From Actinomycetospora termitidis (GTDB lineage: Bacteria > Actinomycetota > Actinomycetes > Mycobacteriales > Pseudonocardiaceae): a DNA stretch of 64,000 bases. Below the pieces are notes generated by a model that saw only the letters and a list, made by a program, of their open reading frames with translations, was not told the origin of the DNA and made no database searches. This document shows positions 31,849 through 40,364 of the stretch, piece after piece. Numbering within the stretch: the stretch's first letter is position 1; each line of letters starts with the position of its first letter. The translations under genes were made by a program, and so were the position numbers. The stretch spans positions 124,001 through 188,000 of the forward strand of contig NZ_JASVWF010000004.1 in NCBI RefSeq assembly GCF_030286555.1. Reading direction: 5' to 3'.

Positions 31849-32364
31849 GTGGACTGGAACGACCGCTTCGCGGCGTCGGGGCCGGGCGAGCCCGGACCAC
31901 CGTCGGTGCTCGTCGGGCGCGAGGACCTCGTCCCGACGACCGGTCGCGCGCTCGACGTGGCGTGCGGGCGCGGCACCGTCGCGGTGTGGCTCGCGCAGCG
32001 GGGCCTCGTGGTCGACGCGCTCGACGCCGCCCCTGCCGGGCTCGCCCTGGGCCGGGCGGCGGCCGACGCCGCCGCTGTGACGGTGCACTGGATCGAGGCC
32101 GACCTCGACGAGGGTCTGCCCGTCACCGGCGGGTACGACGTGGTGGTCTGTCAGCGCTTCCGTGACCCGGCCCTCTACCCGGCGCTCGCGGGAGTGCTGG
32201 CGCCCGGCGGGCTGTTGGTGGTGACGGTGCTCTCCGTCGTCGGCGACGCCGGCGGCCGCTTCCGGGCGGAGCCGGGAGAGCTCCGGGGGGCGTTCGCGGA
32301 CCTCGACGTGCTCGTCGACGAGGAGGGTGGCGGTGAGGCACACCTGGTGGCGCGGCTCGACTGA
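31849..32364 (+). CDS. Class I SAM-dependent methyltransferase in the egt operon
   Basis: A 171-residue protein. The SAM site is ALDVACGRGTVAVWLAQRG, followed by VDALDAAPAGLALG and DVVVCQRFRDPALY. It starts 2 bp after the egtD stop, with AGGAG inside the egtD end, so it is almost certainly co-translated. It is small for the family and its substrate is unknown. It stands where other actinobacteria may carry egtE, but it is not a PLP lyase. Confidence 0.85.
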   Translation: MDWNDRFAASGPGEPGPPSVLVGREDLVPTTGRALDVACGRGTVAVWLAQRGLVVDALDAAPAGLALGRAAADAAAVTVHWIEADLDEGLPVTGGYDVVVCQRFRDPALYPALAGVLAPGGLLVVTVLSVVGDAGGRFRAEPGELRGAFADLDVLVDEEGGGEAHLVARLD

Positions 32365-33280
32365 CCTGACGTGGTTGGTCGCGCTCGGCGCCGCACTGTG
32401 GGGGACCGATGCGCTGCTGCGCGCACCGTTGGCCGGTGGGCTCCCCGCGGCGAGCATCGTGTTCTGGGAGCACCTGATCATCGTCGTGGTGCTCGTCCCG
32501 TGGCTCCCGCGGGCATGGCGCGCGTTCCGGGCGATGGCGCCGCGCGCCCGGATGGCGATGGCGGTGATCGGGGCGGGCTCGTCGGCGCTGGCCACGGTGC
32601 TGTTCACCGAGGCGCTCGTGCTGGGCGACCCGATCACGCCGTTGGTGCTGCAGAAGATCCAGCCCCTGGTCGCCGCCCTCGGCGCCGCGTGGCTGCTCGG
32701 CGAGCGGCTGCGCCGCGGCTACTGGACGTACGCGGTGCCGGCGCTGGTCGGCGCGTGGCTGCTGGCGTTCGCCGACCCGCTCGACGTGCACGTCCAGGCG
32801 GTGGTGGCCGCGCTCCTCGCGGCGGGCGCCGCGGTGCTGTGGGCGGCCGGGACCGTGCTGGGCCGCTACGTCGGACGGTCGGGCACCTCGCCGTGGGACA
32901 TCACCGTGCTGCGGTTCGCGGTCGGCCTGCCCGCGTCGCTGGTGGTCCTGCTGGTCTCGGGCGGGCCGGTCGCGGTGAGCGTCGGGCAGCTCCCGCCACT
33001 GGTGGCGTTGGCACTGGTCCCCGGGCTGCTCGGTCTCGCGCTCTACTACCCGGGCCTGCGGCGGACCCCCGCCGCCCGGGCGACGCTGGCCGAGCTGGCC
33101 TTCCCAGTCACCGCGACGATCCTCGGGGTCACGCTGCTCGGCGGGACGTTGACCGCGACCCAGGTGCTGGGGCTCGTCGTCGTCGCGGTCTCGGTGACCG
33201 CGCTCGGGCTGCGGGAGCGGTCCCGACGGCCGGTGGTGACCGGCGAGGGCGCGGCGGAGCCGGTCAGGGCCCGCAGATGA
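32333..33280 (+). CDS. EamA/DMT-family transporter
   Basis: Ten-helix metabolite transporter of 315 residues with two EamA halves, including ALGAALWGTDALLRAP and LALVPGLLGLALYYPGLRRT. AGGAGG at 32321-32326 lies 6 bp before the GTG at 32333; another GTG at 32327 is too close. It overlaps the methyltransferase by 32 bp, so it belongs to the egt operon and could export or import ergothioneine or a related compound (inference). Confidence 0.85.
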   Translation: MRHTWWRGSTDLTWLVALGAALWGTDALLRAPLAGGLPAASIVFWEHLIIVVVLVPWLPRAWRAFRAMAPRARMAMAVIGAGSSALATVLFTEALVLGDPITPLVLQKIQPLVAALGAAWLLGERLRRGYWTYAVPALVGAWLLAFADPLDVHVQAVVAALLAAGAAVLWAAGTVLGRYVGRSGTSPWDITVLRFAVGLPASLVVLLVSGGPVAVSVGQLPPLVALALVPGLLGLALYYPGLRRTPAARATLAELAFPVTATILGVTLLGGTLTATQVLGLVVVAVSVTALGLRERSRRPVVTGEGAAEPVRARR

Positions 33281-33653
33281 CGTCCTGCCCGGGCGCCGGG
33301 ATCGTCCGGGCGACGACCGTCCGGCCGTCGACGGTGATGCGGCAGGAGATCCGCGACCCGGGCCGGACCCCGACGAGCCCGGCCTGGAGCTTGGGCTCCG
33401 GCGTATACGGCACGGTCAGGGTGCGCTCGAACGGCACGCCGGAGAAGTTGACCTGCTGGTTGCTGCCCAGCTCGCCGACGGTGACGTAGCGGCCGAACGC
33501 GGACCCGCCCGCCGTCCCGGTCACCGAGAACTGCACCGTGTACTGCCGCGCCGGGGGAGGTGGCGGCTCCGAGGAGCACGCGGCGCCGCCCACCAGGACC
33601 ATCGCCGCACCGGCCACCGCGCCCGCCGTCCGGCTCCATCGCCTGCGTCCCAC
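33264..33653 (-). CDS. MmpS-like secreted/lipoprotein
   Basis: A 129-residue protein. An N-terminal signal (basic RRRWSR, then a hydrophobic run ending GGAACSS) has a possible lipidated C26. A beta-rich C-terminal domain follows, in which QVNFSGVPFERTLTVPY, ISCRITVDG and a final VICGP resemble the MmpS accessory proteins of MmpL transporters. No MmpL gene is in the window. GGGGAGG precedes the GTG start. The 3' end overlaps the EamA gene by 17 bp, tail to tail. Confidence 0.6.
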   Translation of the reverse strand: MGRRRWSRTAGAVAGAAMVLVGGAACSSEPPPPPARQYTVQFSVTGTAGGSAFGRYVTVGELGSNQQVNFSGVPFERTLTVPYTPEPKLQAGLVGVRPGSRISCRITVDGRTVVARTIPAPGQDVICGP

Positions 33654-33682
33654 TGGTTCCTCCCCCGGATGAGGGCGGCAGC

Positions 33683-34807
33683 CTACTGCGCGGTAGGGGG
33701 CACCGTGCACGGCGGCTGCCACCCGAGCACGCCGTCGAGGGCGCGCAGGGTGAGGGCGGCCGGGAGGAGCCGGCCCAGGCCGTCGCGACCCGCCGTCGGG
33801 AAGGGGCCGGAGAGACCCGCGACGAGGCCGGCGAGCCGGGACCGTCGGGTGAGGGCCGCGGTGCGGGGACGGCGGAGGCGGTCGTACCGGTCGAGGTCGT
33901 GGGAGCACCGGGCGAGGACCGCGGCGTCCTCGAGGGCGAGGCACCCGCCCTGGCCGAGGTTCGGGGTCATGGCGTGGGCGGCGTCGCCGAGCAGCACGGT
34001 TCGTCCGGACCGGAACGTGCGCAGCGGCGGCAGCCAGGACAGGCCGGTGACGTGGGCGGAGTCCGGGTCGGCCGCGGCGAGGAGCTCGGGGATCGGGGCG
34101 TGGACGTCGGCGAACCGGCGGCGCAACGCCGCCGGGTCGCGAGCGGCCGGCTCGTCGTCGCGCACGACGGCCCAGAGGTTGACCCGTCCGTCCCGCAGCG
34201 GCGCGATCCCGGCGTAGCAGCCGTCGGCCCAGGTCTCGCCGCCCTCGGTGGGCGGGTCGTCGACGTGCGCCACGAGCCGCCAGGCCACGGTGCCCGTGGA
34301 GCCCGGCCGGGCGCCGGGGGCGACGAGGCGACGCACGGTGGAACCGATCCCGTCCGCGCCGACGACGAGGTCGGCGTCGATCTCCTCGGGCCGCTCCACC
34401 GGCGCGCCGGTGTGCACGACGCCCGGTGGGAGGCGCTCGCGCAGGATCGCGAGCAGCCGGGCGCGAGGGAGGACCGTGACGCCGTCGCCGTGGCGCTCGA
34501 TCATCCGGGCCTGGTCGGTGCGCACGATCCAGCGTCCCCGCCGGTCCCGGATGCCGCCCGCGGCCTGGACCAGGCCCTCGTGCCGGACGGCGTCGCCGAG
34601 TCCAAGGACGTCCAGGGCGCGCAGCGCGTTCGGCCACAACGAGATGCCGCCGGGCCCGGCGGCGTGCTCGAGACGCTCCCGGACCTCGACGTCCCAGCCC
34701 GCCCGGACCAGACCGCACGCCGCCGCCAGTCCGCCGATCCCGCCGCCGACGACCACCGCCCTGCCCACCCGCACCGCATCCCCGCCCCGGGCGGAGGCGA
34801 ACCTCAT
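33683..34807 (-). CDS. FAD-dependent monooxygenase (PHBH-type)
   Basis: Flavin aromatic-hydroxylase-like enzyme of 374 residues. VVVGGGIGGLAAACGLVRAG binds FAD, DLVVGADGIGSTVRRLV is the DG motif, and LLGDAAHAMTPNLGQGG (near residue 275) is the GD motif. The ATG overlaps the TetR stop (ATGA), so the regulator and enzyme are coupled. The substrate is unknown; the family hydroxylates aromatic or urate-like compounds. Confidence 0.88.
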   Translation of the reverse strand: MRFASARGGDAVRVGRAVVVGGGIGGLAAACGLVRAGWDVEVRERLEHAAGPGGISLWPNALRALDVLGLGDAVRHEGLVQAAGGIRDRRGRWIVRTDQARMIERHGDGVTVLPRARLLAILRERLPPGVVHTGAPVERPEEIDADLVVGADGIGSTVRRLVAPGARPGSTGTVAWRLVAHVDDPPTEGGETWADGCYAGIAPLRDGRVNLWAVVRDDEPAARDPAALRRRFADVHAPIPELLAAADPDSAHVTGLSWLPPLRTFRSGRTVLLGDAAHAMTPNLGQGGCLALEDAAVLARCSHDLDRYDRLRRPRTAALTRRSRLAGLVAGLSGPFPTAGRDGLGRLLPAALTLRALDGVLGWQPPCTVPPTAQ

Positions 34808-35376
34808 GCCGCCCGCGGACCGTCGATCGCCCGGCGGAAGATCGCGTGCACCTCGTCGGCCGACGGGGCCGGGTCGGCGATCGCGGTCTGCATCAGCAGG
34901 CCGCAGAACAGACCGGCGAGGACGCGGCCGGTGAGGGGGTCGGTGCGCCGGCCGAACACCTCGACCAGGGCCTCGTCCCACGCCGCGCTGACCGGGCGTA
35001 GGCGGGGCCGGTGCAGCGCGGCGACGTAGAGGTCGTACTCGACGACGGTGTGCGTGCCCTCGCCAAGGTAGCTCAGGACGAGGTCGGTCAGTGCGGCGGC
35101 GAACCCGGCGTCGGGATCGAGGGCCGACTCCCACGCGCGGATCGCGCCGATGTTGTCGTCCGCCGCGTGGCGTAGCGCCTCCTCGAGCAGGTCGTCGAGG
35201 GTGCGGAAGTGGTAGGTCGTCGAGCCGAGCGGGACGTCCGCGGCCGCGGCGACGGCGCGGTGGGTCAGCCCGTCGACCCCGCGTTCGGCGACCACGGCGA
35301 TGGCCGCGCGGGCGATGCGCTCGCGCCGCTGCGGGTCGGCGGTCCCCGACCGGGTGCGCGGTGCGGCTTCCCCCAT
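34804..35376 (-). CDS. TetR-family regulator
   Basis: A 190-residue repressor-type regulator. The N-terminal HTH reads RAAIAVVAERGVDGLTHRAV and DVPLGSTTYHFRTLDDLLEE; the C-terminal half is a ligand domain. It is divergent from the aldehyde dehydrogenase gene, with a TGTACA palindrome in the gap, and coupled to the flavin monooxygenase. It may control both directions. Confidence 0.9.
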   Translation of the reverse strand: MGEAAPRTRSGTADPQRRERIARAAIAVVAERGVDGLTHRAVAAAADVPLGSTTYHFRTLDDLLEEALRHAADDNIGAIRAWESALDPDAGFAAALTDLVLSYLGEGTHTVVEYDLYVAALHRPRLRPVSAAWDEALVEVFGRRTDPLTGRVLAGLFCGLLMQTAIADPAPSADEVHAIFRRAIDGPRAA

Positions 35377-35398
35377 GGGCGCCCAGGCTACCGCCGTC

Positions 35399-35412
35399 TG
35401 TACAGATGTACA
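35399..35412. promoter_or_regulatory. Candidate TetR operator
   Basis: TGTACAGATGTACA is a perfect inverted repeat of TGTACA with a two-base centre, between the divergent TetR and aldehyde dehydrogenase genes. The inner TCTGTACAGA is itself a 10-bp palindrome. Its position and symmetry fit a TetR-family site. Confidence 0.65.
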
Positions 35413-35464
35413 CGGTGGTCGTACCGTCGGGGCTCCCACCGACATCGACCGCGACAGGAGGACC

Positions 35465-36955
35465 GTGGGCCAGCTCTTCATCGACGGGACGTGGACCGAC
35501 GCCGCCGAGGGCGGCAGCCGCGAGATCCGCTGCCCGGCCGACGGGCGGCTGGTCGCCGAGGTCAGCGAGGCGACCGCCGTGGACACCGACCGCGCGATCG
35601 CCGCCGCCCGCACCGCCTTCGACGACGGCCGGTGGTCGTCCGTCCCGCCCGCCGAGCGCGGCGCCCTGCTGCTGCGGGTGGCCGACCTGCTCCAGCGGGA
35701 CCGGGACCGGCTCGCCCGCGCCGAGACCCTCGACACCGGCAAGCGGATCGCCGAGTCCGAGATCGACATGGACGACATCACGAACTGCTTCCGGTGGTTC
35801 GGGCACATCTCCGCGACCGACGACGGGCGCCTGGTGGAGACCGGGCAGCCGGACGCGCGCAGCAAGGTCGTCCACGAGCCCGTCGGCGTGTGCGCGCTGA
35901 TCACGCCGTGGAACTACCCGCTGCTGCAGACCGCATGGAAGGTCGCGCCGGCGATCGGCGCCGGGTGCACCTTCGTGCTCAAGCCCAGCGAGCTGACCCC
36001 GCACACCGCGATCATCCTCATGGAGCTGCTGACCGAGGCCGGCCTGCCGGCCGGCGTCGGGAACCTGGTGCTCGGGGCGGGCGCGACGGCGGGTGGCCCG
36101 CTGTCGGTCGATCCGCGCGTGGACATGGTCAGCTTCACCGGCGGCCTCGCGACCGGCCGCGTCCTCATGGCGAACGCCGCGGCGACGGTGAAGAAGGTCG
36201 CGCTCGAGCTGGGCGGCAAGAACCCGTTCGTGCTGTTCGCGGACGCCGACCACGAGACCGCCGTCGACAACGTCCTGACCGGGATCTTCCTGCACTCCGG
36301 CCAGGTCTGCTCCGCCGGGGCGCGCCTGGTCGTCGAGGAGTCCGCGCACGACCGCGTCGTCGACGACCTCGTCCGCCGCGCGCAGAACATCGTCCTGGGC
36401 GGCCCGGACGACCCGGGCACCGAGACCGGTCCGCTGATCTCCGCCGCCCACCGCGAGAAGGTCGAGGCCTACGTCGCGCGGGGCGTCGCCGAGGGCGCGG
36501 TCCTGCGCTGCGGCGGCGAGCGCCCGACCGACCCGAGGCTGGCGGACGGCTTCTACTACCCCCCGACGATCCTCGACCGCTGCACCCAGGACATGTCGGT
36601 GGTGCACGACGAGTCGTTCGGCCCGGTGCTCACCGTCGAGACCTTCACCGACCTCGACGACGCCGTCCGCATCGCCAACGACACCGAGTACGGCCTCGCG
36701 GGCGCGGTGTTCTCCGCCGACCACGGGGTCTGCGAGGAGGTCGCGGGCCGGCTGCGCCACGGGACGGTGTGGATCAACGACTTCGGGCCCTACGTCCCGG
36801 CCGCCGAGTGGGGCGGCTTCGGGCACTCCGGCGTGGGCCGCGAGCTCGGGCGCGCGGGCCTCGCGGAGTACCAGGAGGCCAAGCACATCTGGACGAACAC
36901 CCGGCCGGGCCCGACCGGGTGGTTCCCGTCGTCGACCCCGGGGAGCGGTTCGTGA
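35465..36955 (+). CDS. Aldehyde dehydrogenase, betaine-aldehyde dehydrogenase type
   Basis: NAD(P)+-dependent oxidation of an aldehyde to an acid, 496 residues. Catalytic C282 is in HSGQVCSAGARL and the general base E248 in ALELGGKNPF; ITPWNYPLLQTAWKVAPAI and SFTGGLATGR form the cofactor site. GGAGG lies 3 bp before the GTG at 35465. It is followed 47 bp later by a GMC oxidoreductase, the usual betB-betA order for choline to betaine. Other quaternary-amine aldehydes such as trimethylaminobutyraldehyde are possible substrates. Confidence 0.9.
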   Translation: MGQLFIDGTWTDAAEGGSREIRCPADGRLVAEVSEATAVDTDRAIAAARTAFDDGRWSSVPPAERGALLLRVADLLQRDRDRLARAETLDTGKRIAESEIDMDDITNCFRWFGHISATDDGRLVETGQPDARSKVVHEPVGVCALITPWNYPLLQTAWKVAPAIGAGCTFVLKPSELTPHTAIILMELLTEAGLPAGVGNLVLGAGATAGGPLSVDPRVDMVSFTGGLATGRVLMANAAATVKKVALELGGKNPFVLFADADHETAVDNVLTGIFLHSGQVCSAGARLVVEESAHDRVVDDLVRRAQNIVLGGPDDPGTETGPLISAAHREKVEAYVARGVAEGAVLRCGGERPTDPRLADGFYYPPTILDRCTQDMSVVHDESFGPVLTVETFTDLDDAVRIANDTEYGLAGAVFSADHGVCEEVAGRLRHGTVWINDFGPYVPAAEWGGFGHSGVGRELGRAGLAEYQEAKHIWTNTRPGPTGWFPSSTPGSGS

Positions 36956-37002
36956 CCGGCACCGACGAGACCACCACCGACCCCGCCCGGGAGGCATGAA
37001 CC

Positions 37003-38571
37003 ATGGACACCGAGTTCGACTACGTGATCGTCGGCGGCGGGACCGCCGGGTGCGCCGTGGCCGCCCGGCTGTCCGAGGATCCCGACGTCAGCGTCTGTCT
37101 GATCGAGGCCGGGCCCTCCGACGTCGGCGACGACGCGATCCTCGACCTCTCGCGCTGGATGGAGCTGCTCGAGTCCGGCTACGACTGGGACTACCCGATC
37201 GAGCCGCAGGAGTCGGGCAACTCGTGGATGCGCCACGCCCGGGCGAAGGTCCTGGGCGGCTGCTCGTCGCACAACTCCGCGATCGCCTACTGGGCGCCGC
37301 GCGAGAACCTCGACGACTGGGCGGCCGGCGGCGCGACCGGGTGGTCGGCCGACGAGTGCTACCCCTTCTACCGCAAGCTCGAGACCGCGCTGGACGGCGC
37401 CGAGCACGCCGAAGCACCGGGTCGGGGCACCGACGGTCCGGTGACCATCCGGACCGTCGGCGACCAGGACCCGTGCGGCGAGGCGCTGCTGCGCGCCTGC
37501 GATCAGGTCGGGCTCCCGACGACGCCGTTCAACACCGGCCGCACCGTCGTCCGCGGGGCGAACTGGTTCCAGGTCAACGCGCGGCCGGACGGCACCCGCT
37601 CGTCGGCGTCCACGGCCTACATCCACCCGAACCTCGACCGTCCGAACCTCACGGTGCTGACGGGCTACCGGGCCGAGAAGCTCACCCTCGACCTCTCCGG
37701 CCCCCGGCCGCGGGCCACCGGGGCGCGGCTGCGCACGCCGGACCAGCGGCGCTCGATCGAGGTCACGGCCCGCCGCGAGACGGTGCTCTCGGCCGGCGCG
37801 ATCGACGGTCCGAAGCTGCTCATGCTGTCCGGCATCGGCCCGGCCGGGCACCTCCGCGAGGTCGGCATCGACGTCGTCGTCGACGCGCCCGGCGTGGGGG
37901 AGAACCTCCAGGACCACCCGGAGGGCCTCGTCCAGTGGGAGGCCCTGCAGCCGATGCCGACCGCCTCCACGCAGTGGTGGCAGATCGGCATCTTCGCGGG
38001 CTCCGAGAGTCGGACGACGCCGGACCTGATGTTCCACTACGGCTCCGTGCCGTTCGACCTGAACATCGTGCGGTACGGCTACCCGACCGCCGAGAACACC
38101 TTCTGCCTGACGCCGAACGTGACGGGCGCCCAGTCCAAGGGCACCGTCCGGCTGTCCTCGCGCGACTTCCACGACAAGCCGAAGGTCGACCCGCGGTACT
38201 TCACCCACGAGCACGACCGCGAGGTGATGATCCGCGGCATCCGGGTCGCCCGGGAGATCGCCGCGGCACCGGCGCTGAAGGACTGGGTCGGCAAGGAGCT
38301 GGCGCCGGGGGAGCAGGACACGACCGACGAGGAGCTCTTCGAGTACATCCGCAAGACCCACAACACCGTCTACCACCCGTCCTGCACCGTGAAGATGGGC
38401 GCCGACGACGACACGATGGCGCCGGTGACCCCGACGCTGCACGTCAAGGGCGTGGACGGGCTGCGGGTGGCCGACGGCTCGGTGATGCCGGACCTGATCA
38501 CCGTGAACCCGTGCATCACCACGATGATGATCGGCGAGCGCTGCGCCGACTTCATCCGTCGCGGGGTGTGA
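37003..38571 (+). CDS. GMC-family FAD oxidoreductase, choline dehydrogenase type
   Basis: Oxidises an alcohol to an aldehyde with FAD, 522 residues. FAD motif VIVGGGTAGCAVAARLS, GMC signatures VLGGCSSHNSAIAYWAPREN and SAGAIDGPKLLMLSGIGP, and the active-site histidine in YHPSCTVKMG with the later VNPCITT segment are all intact. Together with the upstream dehydrogenase it could convert choline or a related amino alcohol to the acid. The ATG follows GGGAGG at 8 bp. Confidence 0.9.
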   Translation: MDTEFDYVIVGGGTAGCAVAARLSEDPDVSVCLIEAGPSDVGDDAILDLSRWMELLESGYDWDYPIEPQESGNSWMRHARAKVLGGCSSHNSAIAYWAPRENLDDWAAGGATGWSADECYPFYRKLETALDGAEHAEAPGRGTDGPVTIRTVGDQDPCGEALLRACDQVGLPTTPFNTGRTVVRGANWFQVNARPDGTRSSASTAYIHPNLDRPNLTVLTGYRAEKLTLDLSGPRPRATGARLRTPDQRRSIEVTARRETVLSAGAIDGPKLLMLSGIGPAGHLREVGIDVVVDAPGVGENLQDHPEGLVQWEALQPMPTASTQWWQIGIFAGSESRTTPDLMFHYGSVPFDLNIVRYGYPTAENTFCLTPNVTGAQSKGTVRLSSRDFHDKPKVDPRYFTHEHDREVMIRGIRVAREIAAAPALKDWVGKELAPGEQDTTDEELFEYIRKTHNTVYHPSCTVKMGADDDTMAPVTPTLHVKGVDGLRVADGSVMPDLITVNPCITTMMIGERCADFIRRGV

Positions 38572-38581
38572 GACTGCGGGC

Positions 38582-39400
38582 GTGAGCCCGCGACGTGGTC
38601 CCGGCCGGACCCGGGTGCGCGGCCTCGACGAGGCACCGCCGCCCGGGGCGGCCGAGGTGTTCGTGCAGCACGTGCGGCTCGGTCCCGACGCGGGGACCGA
38701 CGGCTACCCGTACGACCTGCCGGTGGTGCGGGCCCTGCGCGCGAGTGGTGGGCTCGCGTTCGACCGGCCGGTCACGTTCCTGGTCGGGCACAACGGGTCG
38801 GGGAAGTCGACGCTGGTCGAGGCCCTCGCCGTCGCGCTCGGGCTGAACGCCGAGGGCGGCTCGCAGAACTTCCGGTTCGCGACGGCGGACGCGCACTCCC
38901 CGCTGGGCGAGGCCCTGGTGGTGCGGCACGGACGCCGCAAGCCCCGCAGCCGGTACTTCCTGCGCGCCGAGAGCTTCTTCAACGTCGCCTCGGAGATCGA
39001 TCGGCTCGACCGCGAGGGCGGCGGCCCGCCGATCATCGACGGCTACGGCGGGGTGCCGCTGCACGAGCGCTCGCACGGGGAGTCGTTCCTCGACCTGTTC
39101 GTCCACCGCTTCGGGCCGGACGGGCTGTACGTCCTCGACGAGCCCGAGGCCGCGCTCTCGCCGCAGGGCGCGATGGCCGTCCTCGCGCGCGTGCACGAGC
39201 TCGCGCGGGCCGGCGCGCAGTTCGTGATCGCCACGCACTCGCCGATCCTGCTCGCGGTCCCGGACGCCCGGATCCTCGAGATCGGCGACGACGGGTCGTG
39301 GCACGCCGTGGCCTACGACGAGGCCATGCCGGTCGTGCTCACGCGCGGCTTCCTCGCCGATCCGGCACGGCACGTCGCGGAACTCCTCGAGGACGGGTGA
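38582..39400 (+). CDS. AAA-family ATPase (SMC/RecF-like nucleotide-binding protein)
   Basis: A 272-residue protein. Walker A is VGHNGSGKST (about residues 68-77), Walker B is YVLDEPEAALS (about 183-193) and the switch region is FVIATHSPILLAVPDARIL. It belongs to the stand-alone predicted-ATPase group related to ABC/SMC heads. Its role is unknown. The start is 10 bp after the GMC gene, so they may share a transcript. Confidence 0.82.
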   Translation: MSPRRGPGRTRVRGLDEAPPPGAAEVFVQHVRLGPDAGTDGYPYDLPVVRALRASGGLAFDRPVTFLVGHNGSGKSTLVEALAVALGLNAEGGSQNFRFATADAHSPLGEALVVRHGRRKPRSRYFLRAESFFNVASEIDRLDREGGGPPIIDGYGGVPLHERSHGESFLDLFVHRFGPDGLYVLDEPEAALSPQGAMAVLARVHELARAGAQFVIATHSPILLAVPDARILEIGDDGSWHAVAYDEAMPVVLTRGFLADPARHVAELLEDG

Positions 39401-39475
39401 TCGACGGGCCGCTCGGGGAGGTGCCGGTGATCGTCGGAGGCCCCTAGGGTGGCTCGGCGACGAGAGGGGGCCGAC

Positions 39476-40333
39476 GTGGGCTCGGGCGTGATCGACGTGG
39501 CCGACGTGGTGGACCGGGCGCGGTACCCGCTCGACGCACCCGGGAGCCCCCGCTGGGTCGAGGTGGTCGAGGGCGCCCGGGAGGAGCTGCGGGCCCGGGG
39601 CGCGACCGTGCTGCGCGACGTCGTGCGACCCGCGCTGCGCGACCGGCTCCGCGCCGAGGGCGACGCCGTGGCCCCGGAGGCCCACACCGCGGTGGCGCGG
39701 GTGAACGTCTACAACACCGACCCCGACCCGACGTTGTCGGCGGACCACCCGGCGTCGGTCGTCCTGTCCCGGCGCAACGCGTTCGTGGCGCGCGACCACA
39801 TCCCCGCCGGGCACCTGATCCAGCGGCTCTACGCCGACCCCGGCCTGCACGCCCTGCTCGCCGCCTGCTTCGAGCTGCCCGCGGTGCACCCGCTCGCCGA
39901 CCCGTACTCCGGGCTCACCCTCAACGTCGTCGCGCCCGGGGACGACCACCCCTGGCACTTCGACACCAACGAGATCGCGGTCAGCCTGCTGACCCGCGCC
40001 CCGGAGGCGGGCGGGACCTTCGAGTACTGCCCCGGCATCCGGGCGCCGGGCGCGGAGAACCTCGCGGCCGTGCGCGCGGTGCTCGACGGCGACCGCGCGC
40101 CGGTGGCGCACCTCGACCTGCGGCCCGGCGACCTCCAGCTGTTCCGCGGGCGGTTCGCGCTGCACCGCGTGACGACGGTGCGGGGGAGCACCCCGCGCCA
40201 CACCGCGATCCTGGCCTACAGCGACCGCCCGGGCGTGGTCGGGTCGCCGACCCGGACCCGCCAGCTCTTCGGCCGGGTCGCGCCCGCGCACCTCGCCGGT
40301 GCCGCGGCGCGCGGCGACGCCCTGCTCGACTGA
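39476..40333 (+). CDS. Fe(II)/2-oxoglutarate-dependent oxygenase, HalD/ArpA-like
   Basis: A 285-residue non-heme iron enzyme. The metal triad appears as H161 and D163 (PWHFDTNEIAVSLLT) plus H230 (RFALHRVTTV), with a 2-oxoglutarate arginine in TPRHTAILAYS. HxD rather than HxG/A means it should hydroxylate, not halogenate. Relatives act on free amino acids such as arginine or lysine. GAGAGGGGG precedes the GTG at 39476; an upstream frame to 39449 lacks a ribosome site. Its neighbours are a carnitine-type acyltransferase and choline-type dehydrogenases. Confidence 0.8.
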   Translation: MGSGVIDVADVVDRARYPLDAPGSPRWVEVVEGAREELRARGATVLRDVVRPALRDRLRAEGDAVAPEAHTAVARVNVYNTDPDPTLSADHPASVVLSRRNAFVARDHIPAGHLIQRLYADPGLHALLAACFELPAVHPLADPYSGLTLNVVAPGDDHPWHFDTNEIAVSLLTRAPEAGGTFEYCPGIRAPGAENLAAVRAVLDGDRAPVAHLDLRPGDLQLFRGRFALHRVTTVRGSTPRHTAILAYSDRPGVVGSPTRTRQLFGRVAPAHLAGAAARGDALLD

Positions 40334-40364
40334 CCCGCCCGACCGACCCGACCCGAGGACCCCC

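Noticed and set aside
39476-40333. Amino-acid halogenase (HalD/BesD) assignment
   Set aside because: The iron-binding aspartate of HxD is present, which leaves no site for chloride; hydroxylase is the better reading.
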